DNA from: Flavobacterium xueshanense
Lineage (GTDB): Bacteria; Bacteroidota; Bacteroidia; Flavobacteriales; Flavobacteriaceae
Length of the DNA: 64,000 nt
Assembly (NCBI RefSeq): GCF_900112975.1
Contig: NZ_FONQ01000005.1
Coordinates: 1-64,000 of the forward strand
Direction of reading: 5' to 3'
Below are positions 8,338 through 16,124 of this stretch, piece by piece (positions within the stretch are counted from its first letter, which is position 1; each line of letters starts with the position of its first letter). The notes under the pieces were generated by a model. The model saw only the letters and a program-made list of their open reading frames with translations, searched no databases and was not told the origin of the DNA. The position numbers and the translations under genes were made by a program.

Positions 8338-9258
8338 TTATTTTTCATCATTTTGACTTTTCGTTATTGTAAATTTTCTTGTAGGAATACGTACAGGTAA
8401 CAATCCAGATTTTAAAATTATCCTTTGCCCGATATCTCCACCAACAAATGAGGCAAACCCCATTCCTAATCCAGAGTATCCTTGACAATTTATTATATAC
8501 AAATCACGTGCCAAAGGGTATTTTTTTTCTGCGATATTGTTTTGTGAAGGCAAATAGTAGTTATCTCCGTTCACTCCTTTTACACTTAAAGTATTTACGT
8601 TATCAACATACTTTTGCATATCCGGTTTTGGCTGAGAAAGCCAATTGACGCCCACCACACCTATCATTCCGTCATTGGCTGAAACATGCTTTATAACTTC
8701 ATCATTTGTCTTAAATGAAAAAACACCCTTTTCAGGAATCGTTTTAATCCCTGCCAACGATTTCAAATAACGAACCGTACTTGAATTTAAGTTATCAAAA
8801 ACTAAACCTTTAATTGAGGAAACTGGATTTCCTTGCATAAAACTGATAACATCATTTAAAGCTATAAGAGAGTTTTGACTATTTCTATTAGCAACAAAAG
8901 CAACTGCATCGGTACCAAAAGGTGTAATCTTAGGGTTAATTTTTCTTTGTTTAAAAATTTCAAGTTCTTCAGGCGTCAAGTTTCTGGATAAAATTGCTAT
9001 TACACCTTTTTTATTAAATAAAGAATTAACTGTTTCCGATTCTGATTTTGAGATCAGGCTAATTTTAGCCTCATATTTATTCTCGAATACTGCAACTTGA
9101 TCCTCAATAATTGGAGTTAAAGTTTCATCTACATAGATAGATGCTGAGCCTTTCAAAATAGTTTCTTCTTCTTTTGATTTATTTCCTTGATTACAAGAAA
9201 CTACAAAAGCGATTGCTAAGAAGAAAATCAAATACGGAAGTTTAGCAGAATTTTTCAT
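8338..9258 (-). CDS. PstS-like substrate-binding lipoprotein
   Basis: 306 aa with a lipoprotein signal peptide (FVVSC lipobox at about residue 22). The fold signature is that of phosphate-type periplasmic binding proteins: early KGSASIYVDETLTPII, then GTDAVAFVAN and a DLYIINCQGYSGLGMGFASFV block near the C-terminus. There are no pst transport genes around it. Instead it sits between a small membrane protein and the TPR gene of the TonB cluster, so a role in TonB-linked uptake or sensing is more likely than classic ABC phosphate import. Ligand unknown. Confidence 0.78.
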   Translation of the reverse strand: MKNSAKLPYLIFFLAIAFVVSCNQGNKSKEEETILKGSASIYVDETLTPIIEDQVAVFENKYEAKISLISKSESETVNSLFNKKGVIAILSRNLTPEELEIFKQRKINPKITPFGTDAVAFVANRNSQNSLIALNDVISFMQGNPVSSIKGLVFDNLNSSTVRYLKSLAGIKTIPEKGVFSFKTNDEVIKHVSANDGMIGVVGVNWLSQPKPDMQKYVDNVNTLSVKGVNGDNYYLPSQNNIAEKKYPLARDLYIINCQGYSGLGMGFASFVGGDIGQRIILKSGLLPVRIPTRKFTITKSQNDEK

Positions 9259-9261
9259 AAC

Positions 9262-9492
9262 CTAATCATTATTATCATTAATAATCCTAAAGAATCTAAA
9301 CGAAGCATAAGCAATCAGCAGAACACCAAAAGCGACTCTATAAATAGGCTGCATATCTAAAGGAAAATTCTTCATAAAGATAATGAATAAACCTAAAACA
9401 AGATAAACCAGAAAAAACAAAATTCCTAAAACAAGAAGAAATCGCTCTCTGAGCGATTTCTTCTTAATATTATTAAGTATGTTACTCAGCAT
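9262..9492 (-). CDS. Small two-helix membrane protein
   Basis: 76 aa. There is a basic N-terminus (NNIKKKSLRERF), then two hydrophobic segments (about residues 17-38 and 48-64). It overlaps the tonB stop by one base and is followed 3 nt later by the PstS-like gene, so it is translated with the operon. I do not recognise a named family; position and topology suggest an accessory of the ExbBD-TonB complex. Confidence 0.72.
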   Translation of the reverse strand: MLSNILNNIKKKSLRERFLLVLGILFFLVYLVLGLFIIFMKNFPLDMQPIYRVAFGVLLIAYASFRFFRIINDNND

Positions 9493-10286
9493 TACTCTGC
9501 AGATTGAATGGTTATTGGTAACGAATAAAGTACTCGAACCGGTTTACCATTTTGTACCCCAGGAGACCATCTTGGTGATTTTTTCAAGACACGAATAGCT
9601 TCTTTTCCAGTTCCGTAACCAATATCTCTAATTACTTTAATGTCAGTTAAGGAGCCGTCTTTTTCAACTACAAAAGTTACATAAACTTTACCTTTCAACC
9701 CTTCTTCTTCAGGAGTTACATAATTACTACCTACAAATTTGTAAAATTTCTCGATACCTCCAGGAAAATCAGGTTTAACTTCAATACCAGCAGTGTTATA
9801 AATCTGGTTATCAACCTCTTCTACTACTGCGGCAGTTCCAGTACCAACTGGTTCAACAGTTAAAACAGCATCTGGATCTCCTTTTATAGTTTCAGCACCT
9901 AATTTCTTATCTTTAATTTCGACAGTTTTTGGCGGTTCTTCAGTAACTTCATCTGCTTTTGCAACCACAGGTTTAACAAATTTTACCTGATCCACTTTTG
10001 GTGGTGGTGGTGGCGGAGGTGGTATATTTTTCTTAATTTCTTCTTTTGGTGGTAACTTGATACTAACGATTTTAGTATCTAAAGTTTCATCTGCCTCTGT
10101 AGAATCAGGAAGTAAACTTAATATTAATGGCATACTTACTGCTACTGCAAATACAATTGCACCAAAAATAAGTGCTCTAACTGCAGTCTTGTTATTTGAC
10201 TTTCTTAACTCGTAAGCTCCATAAGCTTTGTTACGACCCTCGAACACAATATCAAGCCATTGGTTTGTGAATATATCTAATTTCAT
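9492..10286 (-). CDS. tonB: Energy transducer TonB
   Basis: 264 aa. The layout is: cytoplasmic N-terminus with the Bacteroidota motif DIVFEGRNKAYGAYELRK, one membrane helix (about residues 35-60), a proline stretch IPPPPPPPPK near 95 that spans the periplasm, and a C-terminal TonB domain (about 175-262, DFPGGIEKFYKFVG..KGKVYVTFVVEKDGSL..SPRWSPG). It couples the proton motive force gathered by ExbB/ExbD to outer-membrane TonB-dependent receptors. It lies downstream of two exbD genes in the same operon. Several TonB copies are usual in flavobacteria, so the receptor set served is unknown. Confidence 0.93.
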   Translation of the reverse strand: MKLDIFTNQWLDIVFEGRNKAYGAYELRKSNNKTAVRALIFGAIVFAVAVSMPLILSLLPDSTEADETLDTKIVSIKLPPKEEIKKNIPPPPPPPPKVDQVKFVKPVVAKADEVTEEPPKTVEIKDKKLGAETIKGDPDAVLTVEPVGTGTAAVVEEVDNQIYNTAGIEVKPDFPGGIEKFYKFVGSNYVTPEEEGLKGKVYVTFVVEKDGSLTDIKVIRDIGYGTGKEAIRVLKKSPRWSPGVQNGKPVRVLYSLPITIQSAE

Positions 10287-10324
10287 TTTTCTTAATTATT
10301 AGGTTATTGAGTAATAAGAAATCC

Positions 10325-10873
10325 TTATTTACCTTCTAACAATTTTAGTTCCTCTGGTGAAAAATCATTTACAATAGCATTCGTAGGCACTCCTACTATT
10401 GCCATTTCATCAAGTATATCAACTAAGTTACGGTAATTTGATTTTTTACTTGGTTTGATGATAACTATTAAACCTTTATCTTTATTACCCGTATACTCAA
10501 CTACTGACTTTTTTCTTTTCAGCAACTCTTTACGAATCCCTTCTTTACCATAAGAAATATCTTTTGGACCTGCAATAGGAGTTGCTAACAATCCCATGTA
10601 GTATACCATCTTATCATTATCCCCTAATAAAACTGTTAAAGTACGATTTTCATCAACTTTAATATCTTTATTTTTAGAAGGGTCATCATCCTTATCTGGT
10701 AAACCCAAAGGCATGGATTGTGGTTTAGACAACGTAGTAGTTAGCATAAAGAAAGTAATCAACAAGAAAGCTAAATCAACCATAGCAGTTAAATCTACTT
10801 TTGAGTTTGATTTTTTACTTCTTACTTTACCACTTTTTTTGCCATCACCGTCGCCAGTATTTAATTCAGCCAT
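10325..10873 (-). CDS. exbD: ExbD/TolR biopolymer transport protein (second copy)
   Basis: 182 aa with one N-terminal membrane helix containing the ExbD signature VDLTAMVDLAFLLITFFMLTT, including the proton-path aspartate of the MVDLAF motif, then a periplasmic domain. It is the shorter of two tandem ExbD paralogs, typical of Bacteroidota clusters where both may take part in one motor. It lies 19 nt after the first exbD and 38 nt before tonB. Confidence 0.9.
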   Translation of the reverse strand: MAELNTGDGDGKKSGKVRSKKSNSKVDLTAMVDLAFLLITFFMLTTTLSKPQSMPLGLPDKDDDPSKNKDIKVDENRTLTVLLGDNDKMVYYMGLLATPIAGPKDISYGKEGIRKELLKRKKSVVEYTGNKDKGLIVIIKPSKKSNYRNLVDILDEMAIVGVPTNAIVNDFSPEELKLLEGK

Positions 10874-10892
10874 TTTAGTGTATTTTTTTTAG

Positions 10893-11507
10893 TTATTTTT
10901 CTGTTGCTCTTAAACCAGTAACTAGATTGAAGCTATTGATTTTCTGATCTTGCAAGATATCCATTACTTGTTTAATTGCAGGATATTCTTCTTTTGCATC
11001 ACCTTTGATTGCGATTTGCAATTCTTTATCGTTCACTTTTATGTTTGCAATACGAGAATTGTAAATCCACTCTTTCAACTGATTGTCGAGAGAATCTTTT
11101 GGCACACCCGGTTGAACACCAGCTTTATTTCTGTCAGAAGTTTTCATTCCAATCAATTGTTTCAAATTAGAAATTGGTACACCAACACCTTCCATTAAAG
11201 CAAAAGTTTCAACTTCACTTTCAGTAAATTCAACACCGTATTTCTGTCCCATTAATTGTAGAGCTTCCTTACGAACTTCTCTACCTTTTAAGTCATAAAA
11301 CACTTTTCCTTTTCCAACAGTTATAGTAGCTAAATTATCTTCTGGCAACTTAGATTGAACCGTTGACGCAGGCGTATCTACCGGCAATGCTTCCGGTATC
11401 TTAGCTGTTGCAGTCATTACAAAGAACGACAACAAAAGAAAAGCGACGTCACACATAGCAGTCATATCCGTAGACCCTGCTTTTTTCTTCATTTTTATAG
11501 CCATCAA
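10893..11507 (-). CDS. exbD: ExbD/TolR biopolymer transport protein (first copy)
   Basis: 204 aa; the N-terminal helix carries TDMTAMCDVAFLLLSFFVMT with the conserved aspartate. The periplasmic part (about residues 40-204) is longer than in the second copy and includes an insertion around residues 95-150. It follows exbB by about 73 nt. The two ATG codons at the start (MMAIK) differ by one codon, and either could be used. Confidence 0.9.
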   Translation of the reverse strand: MMAIKMKKKAGSTDMTAMCDVAFLLLSFFVMTATAKIPEALPVDTPASTVQSKLPEDNLATITVGKGKVFYDLKGREVRKEALQLMGQKYGVEFTESEVETFALMEGVGVPISNLKQLIGMKTSDRNKAGVQPGVPKDSLDNQLKEWIYNSRIANIKVNDKELQIAIKGDAKEEYPAIKQVMDILQDQKINSFNLVTGLRATEK

Positions 11508-11580
11508 TATTCTTTTTTAAATTTACAAGAAAATAGAAGCCAATTAAGAGAAACTACTTTCTTGTAAATTAAATTATTAA

Positions 11581-12399
11581 TTATTTTTGTGTACTTCTGA
11601 AGTGTCTGTAAGTATTTACAATTGTGTTACCTGCCTCATCAATAGAATAAGTCAAAGTATCAATTTTAGACGTAAAGAAGTTGTAAGCAACAATTGCTAA
11701 AGCAGAAGTTGAGATACCTGTGGCTGTATTAATCAAAGCTTCAGATATACCATTTGCAAGTGCAGCTTGATCAGGAGTACCAGCAGCAGACAAAGCACTA
11801 AATGCTTTAATCATACCTGTAACCGTTCCTAACAAACCTGCAAGTGTTCCTAATGAAACCATAGTTGAAAGAATTGTCATGTGTTTTTCTAGCATTGGCA
11901 TTTCCAATGAAGTAACTTCTTCTATTTCTTTGTGAATTGTTTCAGCAGCAGCTTCGCTATCTAAACCTTCTCTTTTCACTTCTTGATATTTCAATAAAGC
12001 TGATTTTATTGGGTTTGCAACAGAACCTTTTTGTTTGTCACATGAAGCAATAGCTCCTTCAATATTACCGCTTTTGATATCATTTTGTACGCTTGTCATA
12101 AATTGATCAAGATTTCCTGTACCTGCCGCTTTTGAAATTACAGCATAACGCTCAAATGAAAACACAACAACCATTAATAATAACCCTAACAATACCGGTA
12201 CAATTGGACCTCCTTTGTAAACCATTGCTAACATATTCCCTGGCAATGGATGACCTGTATTAACTCCGCCTTCGAAATTAGCGCCATTACCCATTATAAA
12301 ATTCCAAATTAACCATCCAACAAAAATACATGCTACAATAATGATTCCTGAAATCATTCCTCCTCCGTTTGCTGCTTTTTCTTTTTTAACGTTTGCCAT
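11581..12399 (-). CDS. exbB: MotA/TolQ/ExbB proton channel protein
   Basis: 272 aa with an N-terminal helix (about residues 14-33), a second helix (about 60-82, VPVLLGLLLMVVVFSFERY), a cytoplasmic loop, and the conserved pair of C-terminal helices (LSTMVSLGTLAGLLGTVTGMIKAF, ISEALINTATGISTSALAIVAYNFF). It forms the inner-membrane proton channel with ExbD to energise TonB. It is the first gene of the leftward operon that ends with the TPR protein. Confidence 0.93.
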   Translation of the reverse strand: MANVKKEKAANGGGMISGIIIVACIFVGWLIWNFIMGNGANFEGGVNTGHPLPGNMLAMVYKGGPIVPVLLGLLLMVVVFSFERYAVISKAAGTGNLDQFMTSVQNDIKSGNIEGAIASCDKQKGSVANPIKSALLKYQEVKREGLDSEAAAETIHKEIEEVTSLEMPMLEKHMTILSTMVSLGTLAGLLGTVTGMIKAFSALSAAGTPDQAALANGISEALINTATGISTSALAIVAYNFFTSKIDTLTYSIDEAGNTIVNTYRHFRSTQK

Positions 12400-12772
12400 T
12401 TTTTTTTAATTTTAATAGTTTTAAATAAATTATCTTAGTTATATTAAACTTGTAGTGGAGCAAATTTATATTTTTAGTTCAAATAAAAAAACTTTTTTTT
12501 ATTATATTATATTTAAATTTATTTCAAAAACATATTTACAGATTACCCGCTTGCATTTATATCAATATACGCAAACAAATAGCACGTTTTATAAAAAATA
12601 ACATATTTTTTTAAGAAAAATTAACACAATATTTCATTTCCAGCCTGTTTAGCAGGAAAACTATTATTTTGTGATATTAACAATAAAAAAGCAGGAAAAC
12701 TGCGGTATGCACTAAATTTGTTCATTTTAGAAAAATATAATATCTTACAAATGTTTTAAATACAAACTTATT
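12400..12772. promoter_or_regulatory. Divergent promoter region, exbB operon and HerA-like gene
   Basis: This is 373 bp of very A/T-rich DNA without an ORF. A minus-strand TAAATTTG box at 12461-12468 suits exbB, and a plus-strand TAAATTTG at 12713-12720 suits the ATPase gene; neither has a convincing -33 TTG. A 12-bp direct repeat AGCAGGAAAACT occurs at 12651-12662 and 12690-12701. Confidence 0.5.
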
Positions 12773-14293
12773 ATGAGCAGAAAAGAAGACTTCACCAAGC
12801 ATATCTCTGAAGGATACTTTTTTAAAGGACAAAGCATTATTTTGGGCGGTGCTATTTTAGATGGAGAAGCCATCCCAGATGCTCACGTGAAGATCCCACT
12901 GAAAACCTTTAATCGCCATGGATTAATTGCTGGTGCCACCGGAACCGGGAAAACCAAAACCATTCAAGTCCTGTCCGAACAATTATCAACTTTTGGAATT
13001 CCTGTTTTAATGATGGATATCAAAGGCGATTTTAGCGGAATTGCAAAAGAAGGCGAAGAAAAACCGTTTATAACGGAGCGCCACACTAAAATCAACATTC
13101 CTTATTCAACTGCTCGATTCCCTGTTGAATTAATGACATTATCAGAACAAAACGGAGTTCGGCTACGCGCAACAATATCTGAATTCGGACCAGTATTATT
13201 CTCTAGAATCCTTAACTTAAACGATACTCAAGCTGGCGTCGTTTCAGTTATCTTCAAATATTGTGATGATAATAAAATGCCTTTATTAGATTTAAAAGAC
13301 ATCAAAAAAGTAATCAATTATATTACGGAAGAAGGAAAAGACGAAATAGAAGAACATTATGGCAAAATTTCTACTTCCACAACTGGCACTATTCTTCGAA
13401 AAATAATTGAGTTAGAGCAACAAGGTGCCGATTTATTCTTTGGTGAGATGTCATTTGATGTGGAAGATTTAATTCGAATTGATGAAAATGGAAAAGGATA
13501 CATCAACATCCTACAATTGACTGATATACAAGATAAGCCAAAGTTATTCTCGACCTTTATGTTGAGTTTATTAGCTGAAATTTACCAACAAATGCCTGAA
13601 AAAGGAGATTCTGACCAACCTGAATTGGTAATCTTTATTGATGAAGCTCATCTAATTTTCAATGAAGCCAGCAAAACTTTATTAGAACAAATTGAGACCA
13701 TTGTAAAATTAATTCGTTCGAAGGGTATCGGAATTTATTTCATAACACAAAATCCGATAGATATCCCAAACGGCGTCTTGGCACAATTAGGCTTAAAAAT
13801 ACAACACGCTTTGCGAGCATTTACAGCAAATGACCGAAAAGCCATCAAACAAACTGCAGACAATTATCCAACATCCGATTATTACAAAACTGATGAAATC
13901 CTAACCAGCCTTGGAATTGGCGAAGCACTCGTTACTGCATTAAACGAAAAAGGAATTCCTACACCGCTTGCTGCAACGATGATGCGTGCCCCAATGAGCA
14001 GGATGGATGTTTTGACCGAAAGCGAAATTCAGGAAATCAACAATAAATCGAAATTGGTAAAAAAATATAGCGAACTGATTGACCGCGAAAGTGCGTATGA
14101 AATGCTAAATAAAAAAATCACCATTATAGAACAAGAAGATTCCGAACAAGAGCAAAAACAGGAATCTCAAAAACAACAAAACCAACAGCCAAGTACAGCG
14201 AGCGTAGTAGGAAAATCAGTTTTGAAAGTATTGACTAGCGCTACGTTCATCAGAGGTGCATTTGGTGTGTTAACAAAAATGTTTAAAAAATAA
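12773..14293 (+). CDS. HerA-like P-loop ATPase (DUF853/YjgR type)
   Basis: 506 aa. Walker A is GATGTGKT (about residues 54-61) and Walker B is LVIFIDEAHLIF (about 285-296), followed by the IRSKGIGIYFITQNP and LGLKIQHALRAFT blocks typical of DUF853. The C-terminus is a Q/E-rich linker and a short basic hydrophobic end. The family is related to the HerA/FtsK translocases, but its cellular role is not established. The downstream cupin gene starts 8 nt after the stop, so the two are probably one transcript. Confidence 0.87.
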   Translation: MSRKEDFTKHISEGYFFKGQSIILGGAILDGEAIPDAHVKIPLKTFNRHGLIAGATGTGKTKTIQVLSEQLSTFGIPVLMMDIKGDFSGIAKEGEEKPFITERHTKINIPYSTARFPVELMTLSEQNGVRLRATISEFGPVLFSRILNLNDTQAGVVSVIFKYCDDNKMPLLDLKDIKKVINYITEEGKDEIEEHYGKISTSTTGTILRKIIELEQQGADLFFGEMSFDVEDLIRIDENGKGYINILQLTDIQDKPKLFSTFMLSLLAEIYQQMPEKGDSDQPELVIFIDEAHLIFNEASKTLLEQIETIVKLIRSKGIGIYFITQNPIDIPNGVLAQLGLKIQHALRAFTANDRKAIKQTADNYPTSDYYKTDEILTSLGIGEALVTALNEKGIPTPLAATMMRAPMSRMDVLTESEIQEINNKSKLVKKYSELIDRESAYEMLNKKITIIEQEDSEQEQKQESQKQQNQQPSTASVVGKSVLKVLTSATFIRGAFGVLTKMFKK

Positions 14294-14301
14294 GATCAAT
14301 C

Positions 14302-14664
14302 ATGAAAAAATATTTCATTCAAAATACTCCTTTCATTGTTCCGACTAACGATGGAAAACTAATCGAAGAACATCACGGAAAGGCTTCGACAGATAATGCG
14401 GAAATCTCCATAGCTCACATGGTTGCACCACCTAAATGGAGTGAACCGTTTCAAACTCCTGAATTTGAAGAGTACACCTATGTCATAAAAGGTAAAAAGC
14501 AATTCATCATTGAAGAGGAAATTATCATTTTGAAAGCTGGACAATCGATAAAAATCGAGAAAAATACGCGCGTTCAGTACTCCAACCCGTTTGACGAACC
14601 TTGTGAATACATTGCGATCTGCAAACCTGCCTTCGATTTTACTAAAGTACATCGCGAGGAATAA
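14302..14664 (+). CDS. Small single-domain cupin protein
   Basis: 120 aa with cupin motif 1 spread over WSEPFQTPEFEEYTYVIKGKKQFI and motif 2 in LKAGQSIKIEKNTRVQYSNP. The usual metal-binding histidines of motif 1 are replaced by other residues (F..PEFEEYTY), so metal dependence is uncertain. It probably binds a small molecule or acts as an isomerase/epimerase-like enzyme; the function cannot be assigned. It is translated right after the HerA-like ATPase gene. Confidence 0.78.
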   Translation: MKKYFIQNTPFIVPTNDGKLIEEHHGKASTDNAEISIAHMVAPPKWSEPFQTPEFEEYTYVIKGKKQFIIEEEIIILKAGQSIKIEKNTRVQYSNPFDEPCEYIAICKPAFDFTKVHREE

Positions 14665-14724
14665 ACAACTTCAATAAAAGGAAAACATTATCTAAATATA
14701 TTCAAGTCAATAACGCCTACAAAA

Positions 14725-16062
14725 TTATTGCAAGAGCTCGTGAATTTTATTTTCAACGGCTTCTGAATCCCATATTTCGTTAATGTTTTCCATTTTCAAA
14801 ACTTCTTCCATAATGGCATTTTGATAATCTCCTATAGCCAAGGCTTCAGCATAAGGACGATCACTAAAAGTAACTCTGCTGTAAAGCGGAATCCATTTTT
14901 CAGGGTATTTATCTGAGAATGCTTTTTCAATTTTCTTTTGTAAAAGGAAATTTTCATCAGCTGTTTTCGAACTCATTTCTAAAAAATTACGATACGAAAG
15001 TTCCGCAATAGCATCTGCGTTAGGTTTGCGGGATTTTTGATATTCAGAGAAAATGGATTTCCAGTCATCACCATACTTTTCCATCATTTCATAAAGCACC
15101 GAAATATCTTCAAAACCAGCATTCATTCCTTGACCATAAAAAGGAACAATTGCATGACTGGCATCACCAATAAGTGCAATTTTATCTTCGTACGTCCATG
15201 GATAACATTTCATCGTCACCAGCGTACTGGTAGGATTCTTTAAGAAATCTTCCGCTAATTTTGGAATTACATCAATAGTATCCGGTAAGTTTTTTTCAAA
15301 AAAAGCCTCTACTAATTTTATGTCTTTTAATGATGCAAAAGAATTTTCTCCTTCAAACGGCATAAACAAAGTACAGGTAAAACTACCGTCTAAATTAGGC
15401 AATGCGATCAACATATATTCTCCACGAGGCCAGATATGAAAGGAATTTTTATCTAATTTATGTGTTCCGTCAGGATTTGCAGGAATGTTTAATTCTTTGT
15501 AACCAATAGGCAAGAATTCTTGTGAATAATCAAACATACTCTGGCGCTGCATACGGTGACGAATTCTTGAGAAAGCACCGTCAGCGCCAAAAACCATATC
15601 GTATTTTTTATCTTCCCAAGCGCCACGTTCTGTTTCACCAATATGAAGTGTAGCATCATCAAGGGTTACATCCCATATTTTATGCTCAAAAAAGAATTCA
15701 GCGCCTGCGGCTTCCGCCAAATCAATCATTTTCCTGTTCAGAAGCCCTCTAGAAATAGAATAAATTGATTCTCCCTCTTGACCGTAATTTTGGAAATTAA
15801 GTTTGTCTACCAAGTGAATCGCGCGTTTTTCCATAGGAATAGCGATTTTGCGAACCTCATTTCCTATTTCAACTCCATCTAAAGCTTTCCAGCCGCGGTT
15901 AGACATCGCTAAATTGATGGAACGACCTGAAAACTCTATTTTACGAATATCTGGACTTCTATCGTAAACATGAACTGTATGACCTGATTTACGAAGATAA
16001 ATAGCTAATAAAGATCCGACTAACCCAGAACCTACAACCGCTATTTTTATGGGAGTTTGCAT
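14725..16062 (-). CDS. kmo: Kynurenine 3-monooxygenase
   Basis: 445 aa flavin-dependent aromatic hydroxylase. It has the FAD dinucleotide motif VVGSGLVGSLLAIYLRKSG at residues 9-27, the family block SGRSINLAMSNRGWKAL, and the second FAD motif ALIGDASHAIVPFYGQGMNAGFED near residue 300. It turns kynurenine into 3-hydroxykynurenine using NADPH and O2. Kynureninase is encoded nearby at 21464-22750, so this region holds part of the tryptophan-to-quinolinate route. Confidence 0.92.
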   Translation of the reverse strand: MQTPIKIAVVGSGLVGSLLAIYLRKSGHTVHVYDRSPDIRKIEFSGRSINLAMSNRGWKALDGVEIGNEVRKIAIPMEKRAIHLVDKLNFQNYGQEGESIYSISRGLLNRKMIDLAEAAGAEFFFEHKIWDVTLDDATLHIGETERGAWEDKKYDMVFGADGAFSRIRHRMQRQSMFDYSQEFLPIGYKELNIPANPDGTHKLDKNSFHIWPRGEYMLIALPNLDGSFTCTLFMPFEGENSFASLKDIKLVEAFFEKNLPDTIDVIPKLAEDFLKNPTSTLVTMKCYPWTYEDKIALIGDASHAIVPFYGQGMNAGFEDISVLYEMMEKYGDDWKSIFSEYQKSRKPNADAIAELSYRNFLEMSSKTADENFLLQKKIEKAFSDKYPEKWIPLYSRVTFSDRPYAEALAIGDYQNAIMEEVLKMENINEIWDSEAVENKIHELLQ

Positions 16063-16124
16063 TATTTTTTTATAAAAAGTTAGGCAAAATTACTGAATTA
16101 TTATCTTCGGCACTTTAAAAACAA

